From assembly GCF_003148495.1 (NCBI RefSeq), contig NZ_QGGH01000001.1, positions 1,012,347-1,076,346 of the forward strand: a stretch of DNA of 64,000 nucleotides. The letters run 5' to 3'. Made by a program: the position numbers and the translations under genes. Source of the DNA: Mesorhizobium loti. GTDB lineage: Bacteria; Pseudomonadota; Alphaproteobacteria; Rhizobiales; Rhizobiaceae. The notes beneath the pieces are model-generated. The model saw only the letters and a list, made by a program, of their open reading frames with translations. It was not told the DNA's origin and ran no database searches. This document shows positions 35,071 to 46,664 of this stretch, one piece after another. The first letter of the stretch is position 1, and each line of letters starts with the position of its first letter.

Positions 35071-35496
35071 ATGATGCGGCTTCTGCTCTCCAGCCTTGCC
35101 ACCCTGATACTTGCCGCTCCGCTCTTTGTCGGCGCCGCACGAGCCGCCGACGACTGCGCCAATGCGCAGGACCAGGCGACCATGGACGAATGCGCCGGCA
35201 AGGATTTCGACGCGGCCGACAAGAAGCTCAACGAGGCCTACAGGCAGATCGCGGGCCGGCTGAAGGACAATGCTGGGTCGAAGAAACTTCTGGTCGATGC
35301 ACAGCGCGCCTGGGTCGCCTTCCGCGACGCCGAATGCGCCTTCCAGGGCGGCCCACCCGAAACCGCCGGCAGCGTCCGTCCGATGGTGGTCGCCAATTGC
35401 CAGGCGGGGCTCACCAACCTCAGGCTGAAGGATTTTCAGGGCTATCTCCATTGCGAGGAAGGTGTCCTGGACTGTCCGGTGCCGGCGGCGCAGTAG
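35071..35496 (+). CDS. Lysozyme-inhibitor LprI-like (DUF1311) protein
   Basis: A 141-aa exported protein of the LprI N-terminal domain family (formerly DUF1311). Signal peptide 1-25 ends ARA. The domain has DDCANAQDQATMDECAGKDFDAADKKLNEAYRQI (part) and LLVDAQRAWVAFRDAECAF, the WxxFRDxxC signature, with six cysteines in all. LprI of mycobacteria inhibits lysozyme; many homologues are uncharacterised. GGAGG lies 5 nt before the ATG. Confidence 0.88.
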   Translation: MMRLLLSSLATLILAAPLFVGAARAADDCANAQDQATMDECAGKDFDAADKKLNEAYRQIAGRLKDNAGSKKLLVDAQRAWVAFRDAECAFQGGPPETAGSVRPMVVANCQAGLTNLRLKDFQGYLHCEEGVLDCPVPAAQ

Positions 35497-35635
35497 CGTA
35501 CTCCGACGCTCGGGAAGGTTTGGCCCGTCATCGCCGCGCGCGTGCAAGAATGTCGGAACCGATCGTCGCCAAACGTCCTTGGGTCGCAGAGCAACCGCGC
35601 CGGTACGCCGGCGCCGCGACTTGAAGGAGCCGACC

Positions 35636-36379
35636 ATGATCACCTTTCCCAACGAATCCGCCAGATACCGCACCGCGCGCGAAAAACTGCTGCGCAAGGA
35701 AATCGAGCTGCGCCGCGTCATGGAGGAGGTCGCCGAGGCTCGGCGCGCGCTGCCGCCGGGCGGGCTGATCCGCCAGGACTATGAGTTCGACGCGCTGGAT
35801 ACCGAGGGAAGGCCCGCCAAGGTCAAATTTTCGGAGCTGTTCGCGCCGGGCAAGGACAGCTTGATCCTCTACAACATGATGTTTCCGCGCCACCCGCAGG
35901 AGACGCGCGAGGTTGCAACCAGCGGCGGCACGGCGAAGCTCGCCCGGCCGGACCAGCCATGCCCGTCCTGCACGGCGTTGCTCGACCAGTTCGACGGCGC
36001 GGTCGGCCATCTCGAAGCCGCCGGCCTCAATTTCGCTGTGGTGGCCAAGACCGCACTCGAAAACCTGGTCACGCTCGGCCGAGACAGAGGCTGGCGCAAC
36101 ATGCGGCTGGTGTCGTCGGCCGGCAACAGCTTCAAGCGCGACTACAATGCCGAGGATGCCGACGGCGCGCAGATCCCGCTGCTGTCGGTGTTCCATCGCG
36201 ACGCCGACGGCATCCGCCATTTCTGGTCGTCGGAGCTCGGCTTCGCACCGTCGGAGCCCGGCCAGGACCCGCGCGCCATCGGCACCTGCGAGATCCTGTG
36301 GAATTTGATGGATTTCACGCCGGAAGGGCGGCCAGAGTGGAACGAGCAGCTGCAGTATGGGGAGGCGTGTTGCCACTGA
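35636..36379 (+). CDS. DUF899 thioredoxin-like protein
   Basis: A 247-aa protein of the DUF899 family, with a thioredoxin-like fold and unknown reaction. Family marks: ARRALPPGGLIRQDYEF, LILYNMMFP, CPSCTALLDQFDGAVGHLEAAGLNFAVVAK (CPSC as a CxxC-type site), GWRNMRLVSSAGNSFKRDYN, and SVFHRDADGIRHFWSSEL. Start at ATG 35636 follows GAAGGAG. The C-terminal tail ACCH adds two cysteines and a histidine. Confidence 0.87.
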   Translation: MITFPNESARYRTAREKLLRKEIELRRVMEEVAEARRALPPGGLIRQDYEFDALDTEGRPAKVKFSELFAPGKDSLILYNMMFPRHPQETREVATSGGTAKLARPDQPCPSCTALLDQFDGAVGHLEAAGLNFAVVAKTALENLVTLGRDRGWRNMRLVSSAGNSFKRDYNAEDADGAQIPLLSVFHRDADGIRHFWSSELGFAPSEPGQDPRAIGTCEILWNLMDFTPEGRPEWNEQLQYGEACCH

Positions 36380-36451
36380 GGGGCCGGGCGAAGCGCAACC
36401 TCACCGCATCTGCCGCGTTGGACCTTCGAGGATCCAACACGGAGAGTATCG

Positions 36452-37000
36452 ATGAGACGCCATCTCACCATTGCCACGCTGGCCCTTCTGGCCGGCGTGC
36501 CCGCGGCTTTCGCCCAACAGTCCTTGCCTGCCGACGTGCCACCGGTTTCGGGCAACAAGGTCGACACCGAGACGTTCTCCAGGTCGCTGGTCAGCGCCAA
36601 CCGCTTCAAGATCGAGAGCAGCAAGCTGGCCGAGGAGAAGGGTGTCGCCGCCGACGTCAGGGAATTCGCCGCGCTGATGGTCAAGGACCACACCAGGGCC
36701 GGCCAGGATTTCGTGGCAGCGCTGGAGAGGAGCCAGACCACCGCGTCGGTGACCCCGGAAGGCCCGCCGCTGCTGCCGAAGGACCAGGCGATGCTGGACC
36801 AGCTCAAGGCGCTGGATGGCGAGGCCTTCCAGGCCAAATACATCACCTTGCAGACCGAGGCGCACAAGCAGGCGGTGGCGCTGTTTTCCACCTACGCGCG
36901 ATCGGGCGACGACCCGGCGCTGAAGGAGTTCGCCAAGAAGACGCTGCCGACGCTGAAGATGCATGAGAAGCGTCTGAGGGATGTGGCGGCGGCGCATTAA
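36452..37000 (+). CDS. DUF4142 exported protein
   Basis: A 182-aa periplasmic protein of the DUF4142 family (ferritin-like helical bundle, unknown function). Signal peptide 1-21 ends AFA. Typical stretches: FSRSLVSANRFKIESSKLAEEKG, VREFAALMVKDHTRAGQDF, and LFSTYARSGDDPALKEFAKKTLPTLKMHEKRL (part). In rhizobia these occur near stress genes. Isolated gene; a palindromic repeat follows 8 bp after the stop. Confidence 0.88.
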   Translation: MRRHLTIATLALLAGVPAAFAQQSLPADVPPVSGNKVDTETFSRSLVSANRFKIESSKLAEEKGVAADVREFAALMVKDHTRAGQDFVAALERSQTTASVTPEGPPLLPKDQAMLDQLKALDGEAFQAKYITLQTEAHKQAVALFSTYARSGDDPALKEFAKKTLPTLKMHEKRLRDVAAAH

Positions 37001-37007
37001 CGCGTGC

Positions 37008-37105
37008 CAATATTCAGGTGATGCCGGCCTGCAAACGATGGTTTCCGCTCCGGTTCTCGGAAACCATCGTTTTAGGCTCGGCCTGACCTGAATCTCAACA
37101 CACGT
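37008..37105. repeat. Palindromic element, short form
   Basis: ATTCAGGT (37012) / ACCTGAAT (37086) outer pair, GATGCCGGCCTG and CTCGGCCTG flanks, and a perfect 15-bp inner stem AAACGATGGTTTCCG (37033-37047) / CGGAAACCATCGTTT (37058-37072) with a CTCCGGTTCT loop. Same outer blocks and loop as the 198-bp element at 30768. Confidence 0.85.
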
Positions 37106-37132
37106 CGGCGGCCATTGTGAGGGAAGGCACCC

Positions 37133-37597
37133 ATGCCCAAGATCGACCTGTCCGCCGTGCCCGTCCGCAAAGGCTCCGGCTACCCTGCGCCCTTCGATGC
37201 CCCCTGCGCCACCCGCACGCGTCGCCGCCTGGGCGATGCCGGTGGCCTCACCGATTTCGGTGTCAACCTGATGACATTGCCATCAGGCGGCTGGTCCAGC
37301 CAGCGCCACTGGCACAGCCATGAGGACGAGTTCGTCTATCTGCTGGAGGGCGAACTGACGCTGGTCGAGGATGGCGGCGAGACGCTGCTCAGGGCCGGCG
37401 ATTGCGCGACGTTTGCCAAGAACAGCGGCAACGGTCACCACCTGATCAACCGGTCCGCCACGACCGCGCTTTATCTGGAGGTCGGCTCGCGCTTTCAGGA
37501 CGATGTCATCACTTGCTCCGACATCGACATGATGAGCCCGAGCTCCGACGGGCGTTTCCTGCACAAGGATGGCACGCCGTATCCGGGGCAGGGGTGA
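37133..37597 (+). CDS. Cupin-domain protein
   Basis: A 154-aa cupin. Motif 1: SQRHWHSHEDEFVYLLEGELTLVE (part), with two His and a Glu for metal binding; motif 2: GDCATFAKNSGNGHHLIN. The family often precedes aldehyde- or sugar-modifying functions, but no reaction can be assigned. The ATG follows GAGGGAAGG at 8-nt spacing. It is followed by REP elements and the RidA pair. Confidence 0.87.
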   Translation: MPKIDLSAVPVRKGSGYPAPFDAPCATRTRRRLGDAGGLTDFGVNLMTLPSGGWSSQRHWHSHEDEFVYLLEGELTLVEDGGETLLRAGDCATFAKNSGNGHHLINRSATTALYLEVGSRFQDDVITCSDIDMMSPSSDGRFLHKDGTPYPGQG

Positions 37598-37666
37598 GCC
37601 CTGGACTATGGTTCGGCGCTGGCGTTCCACCGGCGGAAGGATAAGCTCCCGGCAATTACAGGATGG

Positions 37667-37800
37667 CGCCAAGGCCCCCTCATCCGACCGCTTCGCGGCC
37701 ACCTTCTCCCCGAGGGGAGAAGAGGGAAGCGTTGGCGCTGCAAGTTTCCTCTCCCCTCGGGGAGAGGTCAGCCGAGCGAAGCGGAGGCTGGGTGAGGGGG
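37667..37800. repeat. REP-like element (CGAGGGGAG variant), copy 1
   Basis: CCCCCTCATCCGACCGCTTC, CTTCTCCCCGAGGGGAGAAG and the inverse CCTCTCCCCTCGGGGAGAGG with GAAGCGGAGGCTGGGTGAGG. It precedes the first RidA gene and matches 38304-38496 before the second, which has an extra 40-50 bp inside. Confidence 0.88.
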
Positions 37801-37837
37801 CTTGCGCGACGATCCTGCAAACCCAGGGAGGAGTGCC

Positions 37838-38230
37838 ATGAAGAAGGAAATCATCGAAGTGCCGGTGCTGTCGGCCGCCGTGCGCGCGCTCGGCGTGCCG
37901 CTGTCGCTGGTGACCAGGGCCGCGGGGCTGGTCTTCGTCTCCGGCACGCCGCCGCTCGACATCTCGACCGGCAGGCTGGTCAAGGGCGACATCGAAACGC
38001 AGACCGAAGCGTCGCTGAAGGCGCTGAAGCACTGCCTGGAAGCGGCCGGCACTTCGCTGGACAATGTGGTGATGGTGCGCATCTACGCCGTCAATTCCGG
38101 CTTCTACAACGCCATCAACCGTGTCTATGCCAAGCATTTTCCCGAAAACCCGCCATCGCGGACCTTCGTGCCGGTGGCGTCATGGCCGATGGAGTTCGAC
38201 ATCGAAATCGAGTGCGTGGCAACGGCTTGA
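37838..38230 (+). CDS. RidA-family protein (first tandem copy)
   Basis: A 130-aa RidA/YjgF-family protein. RidA deaminates reactive enamine/imine intermediates. Conserved parts: GTPPLDISTGRLVKGDIETQ, SLKALKHCLEAAGTSLDNVV, and PPSRTFVPVASWP with the carboxylate-binding Arg, plus IEIECVA with the conserved Glu. GGGAGGAG lies upstream of ATG 37838. It is one of two tandem copies (687 bp apart); the central 40-odd residues are identical between them. Confidence 0.9.
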   Translation: MKKEIIEVPVLSAAVRALGVPLSLVTRAAGLVFVSGTPPLDISTGRLVKGDIETQTEASLKALKHCLEAAGTSLDNVVMVRIYAVNSGFYNAINRVYAKHFPENPPSRTFVPVASWPMEFDIEIECVATA

Positions 38231-38303
38231 ACCCTGGACCATGCGTCGGCGCTGGCGTTCCGCCAGTGCCGGGATAAGCTCCCGCCAATTGAAGGTTGGC
38301 GCA

Positions 38304-38496
38304 AAGGCCCCCTCATCCGACCGCTTCGCGGCCACCTGTGCCTGGGCGAGTCACTTGCCTCGCCCGTCCTTCGGACCCCCGAGGGGAGAAGAGGTTGCGT
38401 TGGCGCTGGTTGGCGCCCGACGCTGACGGGCTCCTCTCCCCTCGGGGAGAGGTCAGCCGAGCGAAGCGGAGGCTGGGTGAGGGGGCCTTGGCGCCA
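38304..38496. repeat. REP-like element (CGAGGGGAG variant), copy 2
   Basis: Matches the element at 37667-37800, with an insert GTGCCTGGGCGAGTCACTTG... between the GCGGCCACC and CGAGGGGAGAAGAG parts, and a GTTGGCGC duplication. Fills the 294-bp gap between the RidA copies. Confidence 0.88.
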
Positions 38497-38524
38497 GCCC
38501 ATCTAAACCAGAGGGAGGATCACC

Positions 38525-38917
38525 ATGAAGAAAGAAATCATCGAAGTGCCGGTCATGTCGGCCAAGGTGCGGGCGCTCGGCCTGCCCTGTTCGACAGCGG
38601 TGAAGGCCAACGGCTTCGTGTTCATTTCGGCGACGCCGCCGGTGGACATGGTGACCGGCGAGATGGTGCGCGGCGACATCGAGGTGCAGGCCGAGGCGTC
38701 GCTGAAGGCGCTGAAACATTGCCTGGAAGCGGCCGGCACCTCGCTGGACAATGTGGTGATGGTGCGCATCTACGCCGTCAACTCCGGCTTCTACAACGCT
38801 ATCAACCGGGTCTATGCGAAGTACTTCAGCACGAACCCGCCGGCGCGGAGTTTTGTGCCGGTGGCGTCATGGCCGATGGAGTTTGATATCGAGATCGAGT
38901 GCGTCGCGGTGGCGTGA
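38525..38917 (+). CDS. RidA-family protein (second tandem copy)
   Basis: A 130-aa RidA paralogue of the same length as the upstream copy. N- and C-termini (MKKEIIEVPV, FVPVASWPMEFDIEIECVA) and residues about 57-98 are identical to copy 1, while residues 11-56 differ much more (CSTAVKANGFVFISATPPVD here). The key Arg (PPARSFVPV) is kept. The uneven divergence suggests gene conversion or selection on the substrate-facing N-terminal half. GGGAGG precedes the ATG. Confidence 0.9.
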   Translation: MKKEIIEVPVMSAKVRALGLPCSTAVKANGFVFISATPPVDMVTGEMVRGDIEVQAEASLKALKHCLEAAGTSLDNVVMVRIYAVNSGFYNAINRVYAKYFSTNPPARSFVPVASWPMEFDIEIECVAVA

Positions 38918-39098
38918 GCTGGGTCTCCCTTCTCCCAAGGCTGGGTCAGGTTCGTACCGGATTCGGCCTTTCTGATTTGCGACACGCATGCCCTTCAACG
39001 CAGTCGCCGTTTGCCTGCGCTGTGCAGCGGCGTTAGGTTGCCCACGGGTGGTCCGGTGCCTCCACGCGCCAACGCGACTGCTCGAGGAAGCTGGAACC

Positions 39099-40274
39099 AT
39101 GAGCACGAGCCCACTACGCGTGGCGGTCGTTGGTGGCGGGATCGGCGGCGCCGCCACCGCTGCCGCCCTGCTTCAACGTGGCATGGACGTCCGTCTCTAC
39201 GAGCAGGCGGCGGTGCTGGCCGAGGTTGGCGCCGGCGTCGCGATCCAACCGAACGGTGTGCGGATGCTTCGGCGGCTCGGCCTCGGTGACGAGTTGATCC
39301 GTTCGGGTGCCAGATGGATCGACCCACAGTTTCGTCGCGCCGATGGCTCCTATGCGGCTGCGATGTGGCCGCCCGAGCTTGCCGGCCAGATCGAGTTTTA
39401 CGGCATGCACCGCGCCGATTTGCTGGCAATGTTCGTCGACCGGCTACCTGCCGACATCGTCAAGGCTGGCCACAGATGCATCGCCTTCGAGCAGGATGAT
39501 GATGAGGCCGTCATCACTTTCGCCAATGGTGTGCGCAGCACGGCCGACGTCGTGATCGCGGCTGACGGCATCCATTCGACCCTTCAGCAGTTCGTCGTCG
39601 CTCCGTCCGCCCCGCTCTATTCGGGATCGGTCGCCTATCGAGGGGTGATATCGGCGGCTGGTGTCTCGTGGTCGCCAGGAGCGATGCGCAACTGGCTCGG
39701 TGCAGGCAGGCATTTCCTCGTCTTCCCGGTGCGCGCCGGACAGCTCATCAACTACGTCGGCTTCGTCACGACCGATGAGCCGATGAAGGAGTCATGGTCG
39801 GCACGGGGCGATCCCGCCGCCCTTGCCCGGGAGTTCGCCGGCTGGGATCCAATGGTCGAGACGATCATTGCCCAGGTGAAAGCGACGTTTCGGTGGGGCC
39901 TGTTCGATCGCGAGCCACTCGCAGCCTGGACGCGCGGGCGCCTGACCCTTTTGGGTGACGCCGCCCACCCGATGCTGCCGCATATCGGGCAAGGAGCCAA
40001 TCAGGCGATCGAGGACGCCGTTGCCTTGGCGACGGTGCTGAGCCACGCAGACCGCAAGTCAGCCCCACGGGCGCTGCTGCTCTACGAGCAACTGCGGCGC
40101 GAGCGCACTGCCGGCGTCCAGCGCATGTCGCGCGTGAGTGGTGCTCGCTATGACGCCTCTAGCGGCGACTTGCATAGCCGCGACCGCAAGCTTGACGCCC
40201 AGCGGCAGGAACGCGCCTGGGTCTGGAATTACGACGCCTATGCCGAAGCCGAGGCCGCCGCCGCGTCGCTCTAA
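39099..40274 (+). CDS. FAD-dependent aromatic monooxygenase
   Basis: A 391-aa flavoprotein hydroxylase of the salicylate/3-hydroxybenzoate hydroxylase type. GGGIGGAATAAAL (12-24) binds FAD, VVIAADGIHSTLQQ holds the DG motif, and RLTLLGDAAHPMLPHIGQGANQAIEDA (part) the GD motif with the usual PxxGQG. Substrate unknown; no catabolic genes lie beside it. The ATG at 39099 follows GAGGAAGC; longer frames lack support. Its TAA overlaps the downstream hairpin repeat. Confidence 0.88.
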   Translation: MSTSPLRVAVVGGGIGGAATAAALLQRGMDVRLYEQAAVLAEVGAGVAIQPNGVRMLRRLGLGDELIRSGARWIDPQFRRADGSYAAAMWPPELAGQIEFYGMHRADLLAMFVDRLPADIVKAGHRCIAFEQDDDEAVITFANGVRSTADVVIAADGIHSTLQQFVVAPSAPLYSGSVAYRGVISAAGVSWSPGAMRNWLGAGRHFLVFPVRAGQLINYVGFVTTDEPMKESWSARGDPAALAREFAGWDPMVETIIAQVKATFRWGLFDREPLAAWTRGRLTLLGDAAHPMLPHIGQGANQAIEDAVALATVLSHADRKSAPRALLLYEQLRRERTAGVQRMSRVSGARYDASSGDLHSRDRKLDAQRQERAWVWNYDAYAEAEAAAASL

Positions 40275-40370
40275 AGCGCGTCGCGTTTGAGCGGATTCAG
40301 GCGACGCGCTTTAGGTCTTTGCTTTATGCATGTTGTTCTCGCAAAACCGGGGCCACTTTTGCGCGATGCA

Positions 40371-40375
<5 letters not shown>
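40273..40375. repeat. Two-hairpin intergenic repeat, copy B
   Basis: AAAGCGCGTCGC...GCGACGCGCTTT as in copy A, with one base different in the loop, then GCAAAACCGGGGCCACTTTTGC. It starts in the stop codon of the monooxygenase and runs 5 bp into the carB stop region (GCATTAGGCA), so it fills the whole gap between these convergent genes. Confidence 0.88.
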
Positions 40376-43874
<3,499 letters not shown>

Positions 43875-44016
43875 GTCATAGGTCCGTTTGGCGGGCGGCT
43901 TGCACAAAAAACCGGGACGGGAAGACCCGGCCGGTTGTGCTCGCGATTCTGGTATCAGGCTAGGAGGGCCTTATAGGGAAGAGTTTTGCGGGATGTAACC
44001 CCGAAAATGAGGGATT

Positions 44017-44131
44017 GGGCAGTAGGGCAGTAGGGCAGTAGGGCAGTAGGGCAGTAGGGCAGTAGGGCAGTAGGATGGCTTCGTGCGCCTTCTAAAACAT
44101 ACTGCCTTACTGCCCTACTGCCTTACTCCCC
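44017..44131. repeat. Octamer array (GGGCAGTA)7 facing an inverted array
   Basis: Seven perfect tandem copies of GGGCAGTA (44017-44072), then 27 bp, then TACTGCCT-TACTGCCC-TACTGCCT-TACTCCCC (44100-44131), which are inverse copies. The two blocks can pair into a long hairpin. It lies between carB and the SH3 gene, 6 bp from the latter's stop. Confidence 0.92.
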
Positions 44132-44137
44132 TAAATT

Positions 44138-45097
44138 CTAATCCCCCAGCGCCAGCTGATCCGTGATCTCGAAGCGTTCGGACACGCCGACGCGGATCAT
44201 GTTCAGGCTGCCTTCGCGGGTGAAGCGGAAGTCGCTGGGCGCGTCGGAGCCTGCCGGCTGGCCGGCGACGAAGGAGATGATACGCGTGCCGCCGTCTGGC
44301 CAGGTGATCGTGACGTCGGCCTTGTCGCTGCCCTTGCGCACGACGCTGACCGCGCAACGCGTCATCGGTTCGCCGACATAGCGGGCACACGGAATTTCAT
44401 TGGCGGCATGGCCGGACGGCGGTTCCAGCCGCGCGACGGTCTGCGAGTCAGGTGGCGGGGCAGTGGATGCCCGGGCCGCGACCGGCTCTTCGATCTCGCC
44501 GGTCGTCGGGTTTTCCTGCGCAGCGAAAGCCAGGCCGTAGGCATCCTGCATGGCCGTCCGGCCGATTTCGGCGGCTGATTTCTGCGTGCTTTCGGCGCCG
44601 GTCACCGGATCGGCGCCGCCAAGCCGCGCCGTCAGGTCGGGCGGTGGCTGTGGCTGTGCAGGGATATCCGAGCCGGTGGCGACAGCATCCGCGCTGTTTG
44701 CCGCGGCCGGCGCATCGGCCGGTTTTGTCTCGCCTTCGACATAGGGGGCCGGATTGAGCGGGATGAGGTAGCGCGCCGGCGCCCATCCGCTGGCCTTCGG
44801 ATCGTCGGATTCAACCTTGCACCACTGATGGCCGTCAATGTCGTTGCAACCGAGATTTTTCACACGCGCACCACTGGCCAGGCGTGTCTCGGTCTTGCCG
44901 ATCGGCGATGGCTTGGTGCGGAGATTGAGAAGATCATCCGGCGCCAGGCCGGTCACGATGGAGATGACGAGTTCCGGCGCCTCTTCGGCCATCTCTTCAG
45001 CCATAGTGGGGGCAATGGCCAGCCATGCCGCCATCAGCAGCGGCACAGCAATCAGCGCATGCAGGGTTGTTCGGAGCGTAACTGTGCGCCTCATCAT
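44138..45097 (-). CDS. Exported SH3-domain protein
   Basis: A 319-aa exported protein. Signal peptide about 1-33 (ends TMA). A bacterial SH3 domain at about 44-112 (LLNLRTKPSPIGKTETRLASG, GHQWCKVES, GWAPARYL) is followed by a Pro/Ala-rich linker. The C-terminal domain (230-319) has CARYVGEPMTRCAVSVVRKGSDKADVTITWPDGG (part) and SLNMIRVGVSERFEI, seen in other rhizobial envelope proteins. Probably binds cell-wall or protein ligands. Reading is leftward, separated from carB by the octamer array. Confidence 0.85.
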   Translation of the reverse strand: MMRRTVTLRTTLHALIAVPLLMAAWLAIAPTMAEEMAEEAPELVISIVTGLAPDDLLNLRTKPSPIGKTETRLASGARVKNLGCNDIDGHQWCKVESDDPKASGWAPARYLIPLNPAPYVEGETKPADAPAAANSADAVATGSDIPAQPQPPPDLTARLGGADPVTGAESTQKSAAEIGRTAMQDAYGLAFAAQENPTTGEIEEPVAARASTAPPPDSQTVARLEPPSGHAANEIPCARYVGEPMTRCAVSVVRKGSDKADVTITWPDGGTRIISFVAGQPAGSDAPSDFRFTREGSLNMIRVGVSERFEITDQLALGD

Positions 45098-45246
45098 TTG
45101 GCCGTGCGCGGATACTCAAAGACACCATGCCGCGACGGATCGAGCCCGCCGCATGCCCGGCCGGTTTTATAAGGGACGACGCGTCGCCATGTAAGTCCGA
45201 AAATTCGACCGCCGTTTCGCCCGTGCCAGCCCAGCCCGCCAGACCG

Positions 45247-45286
45247 TGAGCAAGCTCAGCCTGAGGCATGAGCAAGCTCAGCCTGA
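45247..45286. repeat. 18-bp direct repeat at a 22-bp period
   Basis: TGAGCAAGCTCAGCCTGA occurs at 45247-45264 and 45269-45286. The second copy runs into the 3' end of the metallophosphoesterase gene and contains its stop region; further GTGAGCCC motifs follow. Origin unclear. Confidence 0.7.
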
Positions 45287-46036
45287 CATAAATCCGGTCC
45301 TGAGCCCGTGAGCCCATTCCGGCCGGCCCGCTTGTTCGGCCTGTCTGGCCGCGGCCTCATGGTCGTAGTCGACGGCGATGGCCTCGAAGCGGTCGGGCTG
45401 ACCCGCGCCGCCCAAGGTGACGATGCCATAGCGCGCATGCGGCGAGCCCTGCTCGGAAACATGGGCCGGCGGCGTCGAATCGTCGTAGGCAGGGCAGCCG
45501 ATGCTACCCGGGTTGAAGATGACGGGACCGTCGGGGATGCGGATCAGTTCCGGGCGGTGGCTGTGGCCGCACAGCGCGATGCGGTAGGCGGGGTCGAGCA
45601 CCTTCAGCCGGCGCCGGATTGCCGCCAGCGGCGCGCGCACCAACTGGCCATTGACGATCGTATCGGCGAGATATTTCTCGTCGTGGTCGGGGCGGGCGTG
45701 GAAGGCGATGACGCAGGGAGTGATCTCCAGCGTCAGCGGCTGGGCGAAAAGCACCTGGCGCTGTGTCTCGGTCAGCCGCTCCTGCGCATAGACATCGGAG
45801 GCCCACATGGTCTCGTCGGCCGGGTCGGCGGCGACGCGGCGGTCGTGGTTGCCGCGCACCGTCGGCAGGTTCAGCGCCTGCAGCCGCGCAAACGTCTCGC
45901 GCGGCCACAGCGGGCCGGACACGCTGTCGCCGAGATTGACGGTCAGATCGGCGCCGCCGCGCCGCCGCAGATCCTCCAGCGCAGCGTCTAGCGCCAGCAC
46001 ATTGCCATGGATATCGGCGAGGACGGCGATGCGCAT
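45278..46036 (-). CDS. Calcineurin-like metallophosphoesterase
   Basis: A 252-aa metallophosphoesterase of the YfcE/MJ0936 type. All metal motifs are present: VLADIHGN (Asp8, His10), NLGDSVSGP, VRGNHDRR, FHARPDHDEKY, LCGHSHRPEL, and FNPGSIGCPAYD. Such enzymes cleave phosphodiesters or phosphomonoesters; the substrate is unknown. Complete, with no signal peptide, so cytoplasmic. The 3' end is overlapped by a short direct repeat. The ArsR gene lies 64 bp upstream on the same strand. Confidence 0.9.
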   Translation of the reverse strand: MRIAVLADIHGNVLALDAALEDLRRRGGADLTVNLGDSVSGPLWPRETFARLQALNLPTVRGNHDRRVAADPADETMWASDVYAQERLTETQRQVLFAQPLTLEITPCVIAFHARPDHDEKYLADTIVNGQLVRAPLAAIRRRLKVLDPAYRIALCGHSHRPELIRIPDGPVIFNPGSIGCPAYDDSTPPAHVSEQGSPHARYGIVTLGGAGQPDRFEAIAVDYDHEAAARQAEQAGRPEWAHGLRTGFMSG

Positions 46037-46100
46037 AAGAGGAGCTCCGGTGGTGAGGCAGCGTTTCCTCTCCCCCGTTTTGCGGGAGCGAGGAACATCC

Positions 46101-46457
46101 TCAGGCGTGGATTTCGATGTCGTGGCCGCCGACCGCCGGCAGGGCCGGATCGTCGCCGGCGGCGGCGATGACGCTGTCGAGCAGGCCGGGGAAGCGGGCG
46201 TCGAGATCGGCGCGGCGCAGCGTGATCATGCGGTTGGTTCCGACCACCTCGGCGCGGGTGACGCCGGCCTCGCGCAGTTTGGCCAGGTGGTAGCTCAGAT
46301 TGGTCTTCGAGCCGAGATCGAGGAACTGGCTGCAGTTCAGCGGCACGCCTTGCTTGCTGGCGAGATAGCGCACGATGGCGAGCCGGGTCGGGTCGCCGAG
46401 CACGCCAAGCACGATCGGCAGGCTGATCTGGTCCGTATTGGGGTGTGGCAAGGTCAT
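46101..46457 (-). CDS. ArsR-family transcriptional regulator
   Basis: A 118-aa ArsR-type winged-helix regulator: LGVLGDPTRLAIVRYLASKQ, then LGSKTNLSYHLAKLREAGVTRAEVVGTNRMITLR (part) as recognition helix and wing. One Cys (Cys42) is present, but not the CxC metal site, so it may sense something other than arsenic. It diverges from an MFS transporter with an inverted repeat in the gap, so it probably represses that pump. Confidence 0.88.
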   Translation of the reverse strand: MTLPHPNTDQISLPIVLGVLGDPTRLAIVRYLASKQGVPLNCSQFLDLGSKTNLSYHLAKLREAGVTRAEVVGTNRMITLRRADLDARFPGLLDSVIAAAGDDPALPAVGGHDIEIHA

Positions 46458-46632
46458 GGCTCGAAACTAAGCACAGTCGGGGCCGATTTCAACGCATCCG
46501 TCCTTTTGTGCCCGTACACACTGTTTCTCCGCTTCGCGACCGTGCTGACCGACCGTGCTGACACAGGGCTGTCAGGAGGGTTCTGCTATTTTCCCCTGAC
46601 TTCATTGACATCATGCCCTGTTATGTCCAATT

Positions 46633-46650
46633 GTTCAATAACTTTTGAAC
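46633..46650. promoter_or_regulatory. Operator candidate for the ArsR-type regulator
   Basis: GTTCAA-TAACTT-TTGAAC, a perfect 6-bp inverted repeat with 6-nt spacer, lies 14 bp before the MFS start. A TTGACA at 46605-46610 upstream could be its -35. The site would block transcription or initiation of the MFS gene when bound. Confidence 0.5.
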
Positions 46651-46664
46651 TAAGGATATCAGCC

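Noticed and set aside
44017-44072. CRISPR-like array
   Set aside because: The repeats are only 8 bp and directly adjoining, with no spacers and no cas genes.
45807-46664. N-terminal extension of the MFS gene by 286 codons
   Set aside because: It would cover the ArsR gene and the divergent control region; the ATG at 46665 has a ribosome site and matches the family start.
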